Shown here piece after piece: positions 20,113 through 31,460 of a stretch of DNA of 64,000 bases (its first letter is position 1; each line of letters starts with the position of its first letter). Source of the DNA: Euborellia annulipes. Taxonomy: Eukaryota > Arthropoda > Insecta > Dermaptera > Anisolabididae. Below the pieces are notes generated by a model that was not told the DNA's origin, did not search any database, and was given only the letters and a program-made list of their open reading frames with translations. The position numbers and the translations under genes were made by a program. Location: contig JAKCPI010014212.1 of NCBI GenBank assembly GCA_023213315.1, forward strand, positions 281,606-345,605. Direction: 5' to 3'.

Positions 20113-21566
20113 ATGACGGTTCAAACCTTCATTCCCAATGGTGCCAAAGCTGCCTCAGAAAACACTGTTACCCAGCCAACGCACACCACTGATGTTTCAA
20201 TAAAAAAACTTTATATTGAAACTCAAGGGTGTCAGATGAATGAGTATGACAGTCACCGTATGGCAGACCTTTTAGGGGACTCTCACGGTTACATTTTAAC
20301 GAGCAACCCTAATGAAGCAGATATCCTGCTCATGAATACGTGCTCTATTCGTGAAAAAGCACAGGAAAAAGTATTTAGTGAATTAGGGCGCTGGCGCAAA
20401 CTAAAAGACAAAAATCCTGATCTTGTGATTGGTGTCGGTGGATGTGTTGCCTCTCAAGAGGGTGACAATATTCAAAAACGTGCGCCTTATGTCGACATGA
20501 TTTTTGGCCCTCAAACATTACACCGTTTACCGCAAATGCTTGATCAACATAATGCTCAGAGTAGAAAAACCCAAAAAAAGATAAAATCAAACTGATTGAT
20601 ATTTCTTTCCCAGACATTGAAAAGTTCGACTTTTTGCCAGAACCACGTGTAGAAGGCTTTAAAGCATTTGTTTCTATTATGGAAGGCTGTTCTAAATACT
20701 GTTCTTTCTGTGTAGTTCCATATACACGCGGTGAAGAAGTTTCTCGACCTTTAGACGATGTACTTGCAGAAATTGCAGGGCTTGCTGAAAAAGGTGTCCG
20801 TGAAATTTCACTTCTTGGTCAGAACGTAAATGGTTACCGCGGTGAAACCTTTGAAGGTGGCATCTGTACCTTCCCTGAATTGTTACGACTCGTTGCAGAA
20901 ATTCCGGGTATTGGACGCTTACGCTATACAACATCGCACCCACTTGAGTTCTCTGATGAGCTTATTCAGTGTTATGAAGATTTACCTCAAATGGTGTCAC
21001 ATTTACACTTGCCGGTACAAAGTGGTTCGAATGATGTTTTAAAGGCAATGAAGCGAAATCACACGATTGATGTCTATATTGATAAAATTGCGAAGCTCCG
21101 CAAAATTCGTCCAGATATGCATTTATCAAGTGACTTTATTATTGGCTTCCCAGGTGAAACCGATGAAAATTTTGCAGAAACATTGCAATTTATCAAAGAT
21201 TTAGACTTTGATCATTCGTATAGTTTTGTTTATTCAAAACGTCCAGGCACACCAGCATCAGACTTGCCAGACACCACACCTGAGCAAGTTAAAAAAGAAC
21301 GTTTAGCTCAAGTTCAAAAAGTAATTAAGCAGTCTAGTATTGAAAAAACAGATGCCATGTTAGGCAAAATTGAACGTGTACTTATTGAAAAAGTATCTGA
21401 TCAAGACCCTAATATTTTAATTGGTACTGCTGACAATACACGTTTAGTCACTTTTGTAGGGGATGCAACTTGGGTTGGTCGTTTTGCAGAGATTGAGATT
21501 ACTGAAATTAAAACTTTAAATTTTGTTTACGGTGAACTCTTGAATCTTGAACCTGACGTGGCGTAA
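20113..21566 (+). CDS. miaB: tRNA-2-methylthio-N6-dimethylallyladenosine synthase (frameshifted)
   Basis: Radical-SAM enzyme that adds a methylthio group to i6A37 of tRNAs. The N-terminal UPF0004 domain has the three cluster cysteines in [24 protein letters not shown] and [11 protein letters not shown]. After the frame change the radical-SAM motif CSKYCSFC (CxxxCxxC) and LLGQNVNGY follow, then HLPVQSGSN and a C-terminal TRAM domain (about the last 65 residues). The pieces meet at a seven-A run (20573-20579), and the resumed frame reads [20 protein letters not shown] without loss. Total about 483 residues, normal. Followed 38 bases later by phoH. Confidence 0.9.
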
Positions 21567-21604
21567 TGTAGAGGTATTCTAAAAGTCTACTGAAAGGTTT
21601 TCTC

Positions 21605-22656
21605 TTGACTGCAGCGATTCGACGTACCGTAACATTTCCTGAAATTTCAATGGAACGTTTAAAGAGCATTCTAGGTGCCTATAATGGGCACCTGAAGCAA
21701 ATTGAACAGCGTTTAGATGTCAAAATTACTCATCGTGGAGATGTTTTTCACATAGATGGTGAAATAGATGCTGTTGGGAGAGCCGAAGCTTTATTGCAAC
21801 GACTCTACGAAGAGTCCGAAGTATCCCAGCAAATCAGTGCCGATCTATTACACCTCCTCATTCAATCTTCACAAACTGAACGCAATTTTGAGTTGGTTGG
21901 TGATGAAATGGATGAGCATGATGCGCCGCTCGATGTCTATTTCCAGACCCGAAAAGGCCGCATTAATCCACGTGGTGCCAATCAAAAACGTTATGTACAA
22001 CGTATTTTACAAAGCGATATTTCTTTTGGTGTAGGCCCTGCTGGTACAGGTAAAACTTATTTTAGCAGTTGCCGCCGCCGTAGATATGCTAGAACGTAAC
22101 GAAATCCAGCGGATTTTACTTGTACGTCCTGCCGTAGAAGCTGGAGAAAAGCTGGGTTTCTTACCTGGTGATTTAACCCAGAAAATTGACCCATATCTAC
22201 GTCCTCTTTACGATGCCCTTTACGAAATGCTTGGCTTTGAAAAAAGTTGCCAAGTTAATCGAGCGTCAAGTAATTGAAGTTGCGCCTCTTGCATATATGC
22301 GTGGTCGTACACTTAACCATTCATTTGTCATTTTGGATGAAGCTCAAAACACAACACCTGAACAAATGAAAATGTTCTTGACCCGTTTAGGTTTTGGCTC
22401 TCGTGCAGTAATTACAGGTGACATTACTCAAGTCGATTTACCTAAAGGTCAACAATCTGGTTTGGCACACGCACTTCGTGTACTTGAAAATATTACCGAA
22501 ATTCATATTACCCGTTTCCATTCCCGCGATGTTGTACGTCATCAACTGGTTCAAAAAATTGTTGAAGCGTATGAAGGTTGGGATGGAGAACAACATCGTC
22601 TTAATGCCGAAGCTCGTGCTGAACGTAAAGCACGCCAAGAAGCGTTAATCGACTGA
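21605..22656 (+). CDS. PhoH-like ATPase (two frameshifts)
   Basis: Cytosolic P-loop ATPase of the PhoH/YbeZ type, thought to act with YbeY in rRNA maturation. An N-terminal KH-like region (about 21-75) precedes Walker A GPAGTGKT and, later, Walker B VILDEAQN and the sensor GDITQVDLP. The TTG start at 21605 has AAGG nine bases upstream. The frame breaks at a four-T run (22060-22063) and a six-A run (22240-22245); removing one base at each gives a continuous protein of about 350 residues, normal for the family. It is upstream of ybeY as in most gammaproteobacteria, but the two are separated here by a 275-base inverted-repeat element. Confidence 0.88.
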
Positions 22657-22694
22657 AAACGATACAGCAGCAGCAGACTTGCAACATCAGGATG

Positions 22695-22969
22695 CCTAGG
22701 GTTTGTTGAATATTCAAAATTGGATTGCGTTGTCGGCTAAAATTGAGCAGGCAAGGCATGAAATGTAGGGAATGGCGAGCCCCTTTCCAAGTTTCATAAC
22801 GTAGTCTGAGATAATTTTAGCCACAACCCTTCGGGACAAGAGTGTTTCTTGCTGCTACGTCGTTGTGAACTATTCATTTAGAATAACTAAATTTCATAGT
22901 CCACGCCTAGTATCCTCTAAAAAACACTCGATGTCGCAATCATCTGTGAATGTTCAACAGACCCTAAGG
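22695..22969. repeat. Structured inverted-repeat element between phoH and ybeY
   Basis: The ends are imperfect inverted repeats: AGGGTTTGTTGAATATTC at the left (within 22695-22715) and, complemented, AGGGTCTGTTGAACATTC at the right (within 22948-22969). Inside are further inverted pairs: GGCTAAAATT (22735-22744) with AATTTTAGCC (22813-22822), extended by GTTGT/ACAAC, and GAGTGTTT (about 22839) with AAACACTC (22922-22929). No ORF of note. It looks like a non-coding MITE-like or intergenic repeat element. The right end contains CTAAGGA, which serves as the ybeY ribosome binding site. Confidence 0.55.
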
Positions 22970-22976
22970 ATTCATT

Positions 22977-23458
22977 TTGAAAATCAGTTTAAGTTTACAG
23001 CAAGACCTTCAATTACCTGAGTTAGATCTCAAACGGGCTCAACTCAAAAAAATTATTGAGACAACCTTACGCCACGTTGGTTATAAAGAAGATTGTGAAA
23101 TTGGCGTTGCTTGTGTCGATTTAGCAGAAAGCCAACAACTTAATCTGCAATATCGAGAGAAAGATAAACCAACCAATGTTTTATCTTTTCCAAGCGATAT
23201 TCCCGAAGAAGTTTTACCAATGCTCGATGCCTTTCCTCTGGGTGACTTAGTCATTTGTATTCCAGTTGTATTGCAAGAAGCAATTGAACAAAGAAAACAG
23301 CTCAAGAACACTTTGCACATTTATTAGTACATGGTGTTTTGCATTTACTCGGTTATGACCACGAAACGAGTGACGAAGAAGCTGAAGAAATGGAAGGGCT
23401 TGAAGTTGAAATTCTAGCAAAGCTGAATATAGACAATCCCTACCAAGAACAGATCTAA
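22977..23458 (+). CDS. ybeY: Endoribonuclease YbeY (frameshifted)
   Basis: Zinc-dependent single-strand endoribonuclease for 16S rRNA 3'-end maturation and 70S quality control. The first frame carries the N-terminal half ([26 protein letters not shown]). The metal site [16 protein letters not shown] (HxxxHxxxxxH) lies in the next frame after about 23304, where CTCAAGAAC seems to lack one A. Joined length is about 160 residues. The start is a TTG at 22977, six bases after AAGGA; an ATG is absent in that frame nearby. It belongs with the PhoH-like ATPase upstream. Confidence 0.88.
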
Positions 23459-23559
23459 CCATTTCTAATTAGATGAAAAACATTGTCTACCTTCAAGTGA
23501 GATTTTGTCTAATTAACTCAAATCAATGTGGATAAGCTAAAACTTATCCACATTTTTTA

Positions 23560-24477
23560 TTAATGCACTTCAAATTCTGCTTGAGCCGGATCAAAACGCC
23601 AAGTACGCACTATACGTAATTCAGAAATATCTTTCATATTGATATCAAAATGTCCAAATGGTGCGCCGCGACGTACTGAAGATTTTGCAGCTTCATCCAA
23701 TACCGAATACCCTGAGCTCTCAAGTAACCGGATTGCACGAATTCCACCTTGAGCATTTAAAATAACCATTAAACGAACTTCGCCTTTCAACTGTTGCAAT
23801 TTGGCTTCTTCCGGATAATAGCGATTACCATACAACTCCACTTTTTCACGGAACTTATCTAAATAAGCAGCCGAGGCATCTTTCTTCGCCTGAATTCCAT
23901 CTACCGTTTTTATTTTTTGCTGGCGGCTGAAATCTTGTCTACGTTGTAAATATTGTGCTTCAAGGCTCGCAACCATCGCAGCTTTTGCCTGAAATTGACT
24001 TTGTAATTGTTCTAATTGTTTTTTTCTTTGACTTGCATCAGCTTGTTTTTGCCAACTCAAAACAGTCATTAAGACTTTTTCTTCAAATTTAAGCTCTCTT
24101 TGTTGCTGAACCTTTTGCAAACTTTCTAACTGTGCATCCCCAGTTGACACATCATTAGGCATAGGATTTGGTGTATCGCTAGAGGTACGGTGGGCTTCAC
24201 GAAATGTGCCCGAACCTTGCTGGTCCGCTTGTGCCAAAAAGTCTGCCTGCTGAACCGGCTCATTGCTTGATCGAATTGAAATTGCAATCTCTTTAGTCGA
24301 TTGCTCTGATGGGCTAGGCATCGCAAAATGAATGAGCAATACAAAAATATGCAGTAAGATTGCCAATATTGTCGCAGCAATAAAGACTCGGTCTTGCCAC
24401 CAATGGTAAAAAGGCTCTATCGATAGACTTCTTTTGTTCAACATAATTTTAAAAGCATATAAATGCCTTTTCCCCAC
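23560..24477 (-). CDS. TonB-family energy transducer-like protein
   Basis: 305 residues. One N-terminal membrane segment (VFIAATILAILLHIFVLLIHF) is followed by a long Gln-rich, probably coiled-coil periplasmic region (about 115-205), and a C-terminal TonB-like domain: YYPEEAKLQQLKGEVRLMVI, LESSGYSVLDEAAKSSVRRG and TWRFDPAQAEFEVH. It would couple the proton motive force via ExbB/ExbD to outer-membrane receptors, but it lacks a long Pro-rich spacer and could be a specialised TonB. No exbBD genes are near. The listed start is a GTG; an ATG at 24444 (MLNKRSLSIEPFYHWW) is equally plausible. Confidence 0.75.
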   Translation of the reverse strand: MGKRHLYAFKIMLNKRSLSIEPFYHWWQDRVFIAATILAILLHIFVLLIHFAMPSPSEQSTKEIAISIRSSNEPVQQADFLAQADQQGSGTFREAHRTSSDTPNPMPNDVSTGDAQLESLQKVQQQRELKFEEKVLMTVLSWQKQADASQRKKQLEQLQSQFQAKAAMVASLEAQYLQRRQDFSRQQKIKTVDGIQAKKDASAAYLDKFREKVELYGNRYYPEEAKLQQLKGEVRLMVILNAQGGIRAIRLLESSGYSVLDEAAKSSVRRGAPFGHFDINMKDISELRIVRTWRFDPAQAEFEVH

Positions 24478-24676
24478 GGTTTAATACCGAATAAAATATA
24501 AACTAATATTCAAATTTGGATAAAAGTGTGATTCACTTCAAATATCGAGTTTTATCCATTTTCATTTTGTCAAAATGTATCAATTAAATTTGTTACACTG
24601 CAATATCAAAACTCGTTTTTTATCATAATAAAGATTGTGTTGGTTCTTAAGTAAATTATCTTCTGGAAGTTCTTTT

Positions 24677-25347
24677 ATGCAAACGCTATTTTCCTCATTA
24701 GTCAGACGCCTTCAAAAAGTCTACCAAAAGCAGAAGCATTCATTGAAGAAGAAAGAGATTTTACGCTATCACAAACCTTTCTGAATGCGACTTTACAGCG
24801 TTATGTCACCAATAATGTTGAGTTTTTAGATGACCTCCATGCTGATCTTTATCATGACTGGTTAAGGTTATATGCAACCATGCATGTAAAAGGCCTAGAG
24901 ACGACATTATCAGTTGATTTAAAACTGATTCAGATGGAATTTAATAAAGAACAACAGCTTTTGGTTTTTGAACAAATTAGTAATACACAAATTATAGAAG
25001 CAAAATATAAAAACTTCTGGCAAAAGATTGCCGTAAAAGCCGCGGTTTTTTATTACCATAAAATTTTGAAAAAAGATCCTTTGGGAATGATTCTTGAACG
25101 TTTTAATGTAGCAGAAGAACGTGATGAACTCATATTTCTTGACCTCAACCGCTGGTTTGGTAAAAAGGCCAGTATCATCGAGACATTAGGTAAAGTGCAT
25201 GTAAATTACGCACGAGTTCGTGAGGCTGAGTTAGTCGTATTTGGAAACGTTAATTTAGCAGCTCTGCTTTACCGAGATCAGGACGATGATTTTGAAGATG
25301 AATTAGAAGATTCTGAAATCACACCAATCCAACAAAAAGATGTATAG
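24677..25347 (+). CDS. Hypothetical protein, frameshifted near the N-terminus
   Basis: From the ATG at 24677, with GGAAG eight bases before it, the first twelve codons read MQTLFSSLVRRL. After one base is missing at TT (24711-24712) the second frame continues SKSLPKAEAFIEEERDFTLS to the stop at 25347, giving about 223 residues. There is no signal peptide. The middle part is basic (NFWQKIAVKAAVFYYHKILK) and the last 20 residues are acidic (DQDDDFEDELEDSE). I do not recognise a family. Confidence 0.6.
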
Positions 25348-25505
25348 CGCTGTGATGAATAAAAATGAATTATCTGCCAAAAAACACAAATAGATTACAC
25401 ATTTAGCATAAATCCTGATTTTTTCTCCATGATCAACAGGCATAATATATTTAAGTTATAGATGCATCAGCACTGACTTTTCAGTCTGTACAAGGATATT
25501 TACTT

Positions 25506-26219
25506 ATGGCAACAAAATTTCTGAAATCGTTTGGCATCGCAACAGGTATTTCAACAACTTTGCTTTTCGCAGGTTTCTCAAGCCATGCACTTGCCATGAG
25601 CCCATTTCAGGCAAATTATCAGTTTATTTATAATAATAAAGGTATGGGTTCGGCGACACGTGCCTTAAGCCAGCAAGGTAATAATTGGACTTATAAATTT
25701 ACTGCAAAAGCAGGTGGAATTGCTTCTGCAAGTGAAACCAGTAAATTTAGTTTTGCTAATGGTAAAATTGGTTCTCAAAGTTTTAGCCGTACCAGCAAAA
25801 TTTTGATTCATAACAACACTATGAATATTAACTTTAATCCAAACAGCAAAACTATTTCTACCAAGAAAGATGATAAAGCTCGTTCATTCGCTTGGCAGAC
25901 TGGCGTACTTGACGAGTTAAATGCAGAATTACAACTTCGTGAAGACCTAAAAAATGGTTCACTTAAAACCTCTTATCCACTTGCAGATGCAAAAGAAGTT
26001 GAAAATCGTCGCTTTGTAAAACAAGGCAATGAAAAAATTAAAACATCTTATGGAACATTCGATACCATTAAAGTCGTTTTACAACACAGCAAACCTGAAC
26101 GCAGTACAGTCTTTTGGTTAGCCCCAAAACTAGATTATTTACCAGTTAAAGTCAGCCATATTGATGGTAAAACTTCTTATGGCTTGTTATTAACAAGTTA
26201 TACAGGTAAGACGAATTAA
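25506..26219 (+). CDS. DUF3108 domain periplasmic protein
   Basis: 237 residues with a signal peptide (ATGISTTLLFAGFSSHALA, cleavage before MSPF). The mature part matches DUF3108, a beta-rich fold: FQANYQFIYNNKGMGSATRAL, TSYGTFDTIKVVLQHSK, FWLAPKLDYLPVKVSHIDGK. The family is periplasmic or outer-membrane associated and of unknown function. Intact, 70 bases before xpt on the same strand, with a strong hairpin between. Confidence 0.8.
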   Translation: MATKFLKSFGIATGISTTLLFAGFSSHALAMSPFQANYQFIYNNKGMGSATRALSQQGNNWTYKFTAKAGGIASASETSKFSFANGKIGSQSFSRTSKILIHNNTMNINFNPNSKTISTKKDDKARSFAWQTGVLDELNAELQLREDLKNGSLKTSYPLADAKEVENRRFVKQGNEKIKTSYGTFDTIKVVLQHSKPERSTVFWLAPKLDYLPVKVSHIDGKTSYGLLLTSYTGKTN

Positions 26220-26867
<648 letters not shown>

Positions 26868-26878
26868 ATTGTGCAAAT

Positions 26879-26909
26879 GAAAAAGAGCGGACATCCGCCT
26901 TCTTTTTTT
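26879..26909. terminator. Terminator between convergent xpt and wrbA
   Basis: AAAAAGAGCGGA, CA, then TCCGCCTTCTTTTTTT. The stem is followed by a T run for xpt and flanked by A on the other side, so it may serve both convergent genes. Confidence 0.75.
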
Positions 26910-26914
26910 ACTGT

Positions 26915-27515
26915 TTAAAGTGAAACTACAAGCTTTTTAACAATCTCACCTAAACGTTTGCCTTGCGCTTCACACAAAATCTTTTCATCCTGACTTAAGT
27001 TCTGGTCATGGCGGGGTCCGCTTACATGACTTGCCCCATACGGTGTTCCACCTGTTTTAGTATTAGATAAAGCTGGAATTGCATTTGGTAATCCCAAAAT
27101 CATCATGCCGTGATGAAATAATGGCGGCAGCATCGTGAGTAAAGTACTCTCCTGCCCACCATGCATCGATCCAGAAGAAGTAAAAACACAAGCAGGTTTA
27201 TTATGTAATGCTCCATTGAGCCAAAGACTAGTCGTTTGGTCCCAAAAATATTTCATTTCACTTGCCATATTGCCGAAGCGAGTTGGGGAACCTAATGCCA
27301 GACCCGCACAATTCGCTAGATCATCTAACGTACAGTAGATATCACCTTCTGCCGGAATGCTTGGTTCAGCGATTGTGACGACTGGAGCAATATTTGGTAC
27401 TGTCCGAATTTTCACTGACATACCCGCAGACTCAACACCATTGGCAATTAAATGTGCCATTTCTTTTGTAGAGCCATATTTACTGTAATGAGAGTACAAG
27501 AATGTAAGGTTGCAT
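26915..27515 (-). CDS. wrbA: NAD(P)H:quinone oxidoreductase, WrbA type (N-terminal frameshift)
   Basis: Flavodoxin-fold FMN enzyme reducing quinones by two electrons. Recognised by GSPTRFGNMASEMKYFWDQT, the FMN loop SSGSMHGGQESTLL and GTPYGASHVSG. The main frame starts only at YSHYSKYGSTKEM. The true N-terminus is in another frame from the ATG at 27513-27515 (MQPYILVL), so one or a few bases are missing near 27490-27500. Restored length is about 199 residues, normal for WrbA. Convergent with xpt. Confidence 0.85.
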
Positions 27516-27539
27516 CGGTTTCATAAATTTTGTTAAAAA

Positions 27540-27852
27540 GAACACTATACGGTATTTTTTATTTTTTTGGCGAAACCAATCTTATGAAATTCTAGAGGTG
27601 ATTGATTACGTAGCATGAAAGGTAACACGAGCAAATTTCTCAAATTCGTTGGGTAAAAGGTTTATCGACTTTTGATGAATCTTATGCCTAAACAACAGAA
27701 AGCCAACTTTTTAAAAAAGATTAGGGCTACAATTTTTTCTATAGCGCATAGTAAACTTACAGAACGACTTTAATTCTATAAGTTATTCTTTTGCTTTAAT
27801 CTACGATTTGAGTTCTTAAGCTCATACTTTGATAAGCTATTAATCGCCCCAC
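27540..27852. other. Intergenic region without recognised gene
   Basis: About 310 bases of AT-rich sequence between the divergent wrbA and yihY-like genes. It should contain both promoters, but I see no convincing -35/-10 pair and no small ORF with a ribosome binding site. Confidence 0.4.
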
Positions 27853-29138
27853 ATGATGATTAAAAAAATCGGGATAGACGACGCATGTTACAACGTTTTT
27901 TTAAGTAAGCTTCCTTTTTATAATAAAACCTGGTTTCAGTTCGTTTTATATGTATTTAAACGTTTTGAAGCTGATCGGTGCCGCGAACAAGCTGGTTCTC
28001 TCACCTATACAACACTATTCGCAGTTGTACCGATGTTAACGGTTTTTTTTAGTTATTATTTCTTCAATTAAAGCGTTAGAACCTGCAAGACAACAGCTCC
28101 AACATTTAATCTATAGTAATTTTTTACCCAAAAGCACTATTGCATTTGATAAAGCCTTGAATGCTTTCACAGAGAAATCCAGTAACCTCACCGTTATTGG
28201 TGTGCTGTTTTTATTCGTGACTACCGTTTTAATGCTCACGTCCATTGAAACAGTTTTTAATCGTATTTGGCGTGTAAAAGAAACTCGTAGCGGCATTATG
28301 GGTTTTATGCGTTACTGGACGATCATCTCTTTAGGTCCGATTATTTTAGGAAGTGCATTCGTTATTTCCTCAACTGGTCGCTTCCATGAATATTCTCAGC
28401 AATAATTTTGCAGGATATCAACTTGATGGATCATTCATACTCTGGATGATTTCGTTTGTATTGACTATTGTTGGCTTTTTTATTTTGTATTGGACTATTC
28501 CGAATCGAACAGTTCCAGTTTATGCAGCTGGTATAGCGGCCTGCTTAAGTGCTGTACTTTTTGAAATACTCAAAAACTTATTTAGCTTTGTAATGTCAAA
28601 TTTCACCAGTTACGAACTGATCTATGGTGCATTTGCAGCAGTACCTATTTTCCTGTTATGGATATTTCTTTCATGGAATATTATTTTACTAGGAGTAGAA
28701 GTCAGCTTTGCTTTAACTGCTTTTCACTCAGGTAAAGAGCAAAAACGACACCCTGTTCTCATGTTATTAGATATTCTTGAATTGTTTTATAAAAAAGCAA
28801 AAACTGGGTGAAAGTGTAAGTGATAAAGAAGCCCTAGAAATTTTAGGCCGAGGAGAAGTTGGACGCTGGCCCTGCATATGTACTTCTACTTGAAGAGCAA
28901 AATTTGGTTAAACGCACCGATAAAGATGAATATGTTTTAGTTCGTAATTTGTCTCAAGTCGACTTCTGGAGCTTTTTTACAGCTCTTCCATATCCACTCC
29001 CTTTACGCCAAGATGTTCAAAATGTGCATGATGACGATGAATGGATGGAAAAAATTGGCCCAGCATTTAGTTGAGTCTAATGACTATCTAGCTGCAAAAC
29101 TTTCTATCCCTCTCTCCACAATTCTTGAAGAGAAATAA
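27853..29138 (+). CDS. YihY/BrkB-family inner-membrane protein (several frameshifts)
   Basis: Polytopic membrane protein of the YihY family, once misnamed ribonuclease BN. The N-terminus has RFEADRCREQAGSLTYTTLFAVVPML, the family signature, followed in other frames by ETVFNRIWRVKETRSG, FILYWTIPNRTVPVYAAG and YGAFAAVPIFLLWIFLSWNI. The C-terminal cytoplasmic part ends in LSIPLSTILEEK at 29138. Frames change at an eight-T run (28043-28050), about 28390, about 28800-28860 and at a six-A run near 29050. Total is about 425 residues, fitting longer members of the family. Function is not established. Confidence 0.82.
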
Positions 29139-29190
29139 GTAGGCAGCAGCTTCTCATTTAATGTAGCTGTACTCTAATGTTTAGCTCATA

Positions 29191-29223
29191 AAAAAAACCC
29201 TATTATTGAAAAATAATAGGGTT
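29191..29223 (-). terminator. Terminator of the FAH-family gene
   Basis: AACCCTATTATT, GAAA loop, AATAATAGGGTT (29196-29223). On the minus strand the 12-base stem is followed by eight U, 28 bases after the FAH-family stop. Confidence 0.85.
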
Positions 29224-29250
29224 AAAAATATCTAGCTGTAGCAAATGAAA

Positions 29251-29893
29251 TTACGCTTTTACAAAAGTTTCCCAGACAAAATCCTGTGTTGCGCCTTTTA
29301 ATGTCATTTTCAACTGATCACCCGAGTGTAGTGGTCCAACACCCGCAGGTGAGCCTGTCATAATCACATCACCCGGCTCTAATGAAAAGACCTGATTAAT
29401 ATCAGTTAACAGATTACCAATAGTAAACATTAATAGTTCAGTATTCCCATCTTGACGTAACTCATCATTAATATGGAAAGTGAATTTAGTCTCTTGCCAA
29501 TCTGTAATTTCTTTTGTATCTACCCAGTCAGCCAAAACACAAGCACCATCAAAAGCTTTTGCACGCTCCCATGGGTGACCTTTAGTTTTCAGATCATTCT
29601 GTAAATCACGCATTGTTAAATCAAGACCTAAAGTCACTGCACCAATCGCTTTTAATGCCTTTGCAGGGTCTGTTTCACCTTTTAAAGGCTGGTCAATACG
29701 TAAAACTAATTCACACTCAAAATGACAACTGCCCCAAGCTGGATTCCAAGAAATACCGTCATTTAAACCAATCAAGCTACTCGGTGGCTTAATAAATAAT
29801 ATAGGTCTGTCAGGCATAGCATTATTTAATTCTTTGACATGATCGGCATAACTTCTGCCTACGCAAACGATTTTTAGAAGGACGTGTATTCAT
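29251..29893 (-). CDS. Fumarylacetoacetate hydrolase family protein (N-terminal frameshift)
   Basis: Member of the FAH superfamily, similar to YcgM-type acylpyruvase/oxaloacetate decarboxylases. Marks are RPILFIKPPSSLIGLND, the metal ligands in CHFECELVLRI, TLGLDLTMRDLQ, KGHPWERAKAFDGACVL and DVIMTGSPAGVGPL. The N-terminus (IVCVGRSYADHVKELN) is in another frame; the break is at a five-T run (29871-29875) with one surplus base. The ATG at 29891-29893 follows AAGGAAG six bases upstream, a good ribosome binding site. Restored length about 213 residues, normal. The physiological substrate cannot be told from sequence. Confidence 0.85.
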
Positions 29894-29932
29894 GAGGCTT
29901 CCTTGGTTGTTGTGGCTGATAATTCCAATAAT

Positions 29933-30428
29933 TTATTTCTTAAATGTATTTTCAAATATAGTTTGATCTGAAACCTGTGCAAATGCTCGCTTTGGCACAA
30001 TAATTACAGTTTTATTTTTTAACTCAAGCATGTAAGTCAGTTTACCTTTAGCAAAGGTTTGCACATTCGCATATTGCACCACTTGCTTACGACCATTGGC
30101 ATAAAGCTCAAAATAATCTTGATAGAGGTCGATTCCCTGCTCACTCTTTCCAAACTGGTAACGAACAAATTGACGTTTAAATAACATCGGTAAAAGCCAA
30201 TAACGCATCAGCCCTTGCATCACCAGAAAAAATACCTAGCCCAACATAATATCGACCAACCCCAGAGAAACCTAAATAAAGTCCCCAAATAATAATTGCG
30301 ATACTAATCGCAGGTGTTAGAAAACGGGTAAATTGTTTTTTCCCAAATGTCACTAATGAAAATCCATCTTGTGATTCTTCTAAATTCAAATAGTAACGTA
30401 AAGATAAAGCTGTTTTTTGCTCAGTCAT
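29933..30428 (-). CDS. YcxB-like membrane protein (frameshifted)
   Basis: The first piece has an N-terminal cytosolic part (LSLRYYLNLEESQDGFSLV) and a membrane segment (PAISIAIIIWGLYLGF). The second frame continues with a second membrane region and a PH-like YcxB domain, KQVVQYANVQTFAKGKLTYM and KNKTVIIVPKRAFA near the C-terminus. The frame changes at a six-A run (30227-30232), which removes about one base. Joined length about 165 residues. The domain's function is unknown. It is 40 bases upstream of the FAH-family gene on the same strand, so cotranscription is possible. Confidence 0.7.
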
Positions 30429-30649
30429 TGCACTGCATCAATACTCAATAAATCGGAACTATTAGAGCATATTCATTTCAGCTTTAAAATGAATCAAAGG
30501 CTATTTTTTGTTTTGCCCAAAAGTAGCTTTAATAGAGAGATTAAAAATATTTTCGTTGCATATATGGAACGTAGATTCATATTTATTGGGCTTATTTCAC
30601 TTTTTAAAATTTCTACAATAAGAGCATCACTTTCTTAGTGGAATGTCTC

Positions 30650-31342
30650 ATGTCTTTTTTTGCAAAATTATTTGGCTTAAATCAAAAAGCAACTGTCTCA
30701 AAAGATGTGGTTATCCAAACCACTCAAGAGACGAATCTTCCCAATGAAACAAGCTTTTAGAATTAATTAAAAAACGCCGTTCTATTTATTCAATAGGAAA
30801 AAACTTAAAAACACTCTCCTACTGAAATTGAAAAACTAATTCAAGAGGCTGTAAAACATAGCCCATCTGCTTTTAACTCCCAATCTTCTCGCGTTGTAGT
30901 TTTATTTGATCAATCACACCAAAATTTCTGGAATATAGTTTTAGATGTATTAAAAACTATTATTCCGGCAGAGGCCCTAACTGGAACTGAACAGAAAATT
31001 CAAAGTTTTGCGGCAGGCGCAGGCACAGTTTTATTTTTTGAAGATCAAGATGTGATTAAAGGTCTACAAGAGCAATTCGAGCTATATGCCGATAACTTTC
31101 CAATCTGGTCTGAGCATTCAACAGCAATTGCACAATTTGCAGTATGGAACGTACTGGCTGAACAAAGCATTGGTGCTTCATTGCAACACTATAATCCAAT
31201 CATTGATGAGAAAATTAATGCAGCTTTCAATGTTCCTACGCATTGGAAATTAAGAGCTCAATTAGTATTTGGTTCAATCGAAGGCGAAGCAGGTGAAAAA
31301 GCTTTTATTGAAGATGAACATCGCTTTAAAACGTTCAGCTAA
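30650..31342 (+). CDS. Nitroreductase-family protein (two frameshifts)
   Basis: From the ATG at 30650 (GTGGA upstream) an unusual amphipathic leader MSFFAKLFGLNQKATVSKDV precedes the nitroreductase fold: LIKKRRSIYS, then HSPSAFNSQSSRVVVLFD (the FMN-binding N-terminal half) and FAVWNVLAEQSIGASLQHYNP with FGSIEGEAGEK (C-terminal FMN contacts). Frames change near a four-T run (30755-30758) and near 30807-30812. Joined length about 230 residues. It resembles the oxidoreductase group related to nitroreductases; substrate unknown. Confidence 0.78.
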
Positions 31343-31428
31343 ATTTTTTCTCAATTTCATTTTCTTTAAAGTTGGTTGCGATAAGCGGCCAATTTTTTAT
31401 TAAAAAGCATAAAATTTAGGTACAAAAA

Positions 31429-31448
31429 AAACCGCTATATATAGCGGT
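31429..31448 (-). terminator. Terminator of the distal tRNA-Arg
   Basis: AACCGCTATATATAGCGGTT is a perfect palindrome; on the minus strand it is followed by a run of eight T. It lies 12 bases after the tRNA-Arg 3' end and is nearly identical to the hairpin at 34930-34953. Confidence 0.85.
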
Positions 31449-31460
31449 TAATTCTTCAAG

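Noticed and set aside
20113..21566. Programmed ribosomal frameshift at the A7 run in miaB
   Set aside because: Similar breaks occur at many homopolymers in unrelated genes of this window, including essential ones, so sequence error explains it better.
30417..30638. 73-codon ORF between the YcxB-like and nitroreductase genes
   Set aside because: It overlaps the YcxB-like start, has no ribosome binding site and an atypical composition, and appears to be chance in AT-rich DNA.
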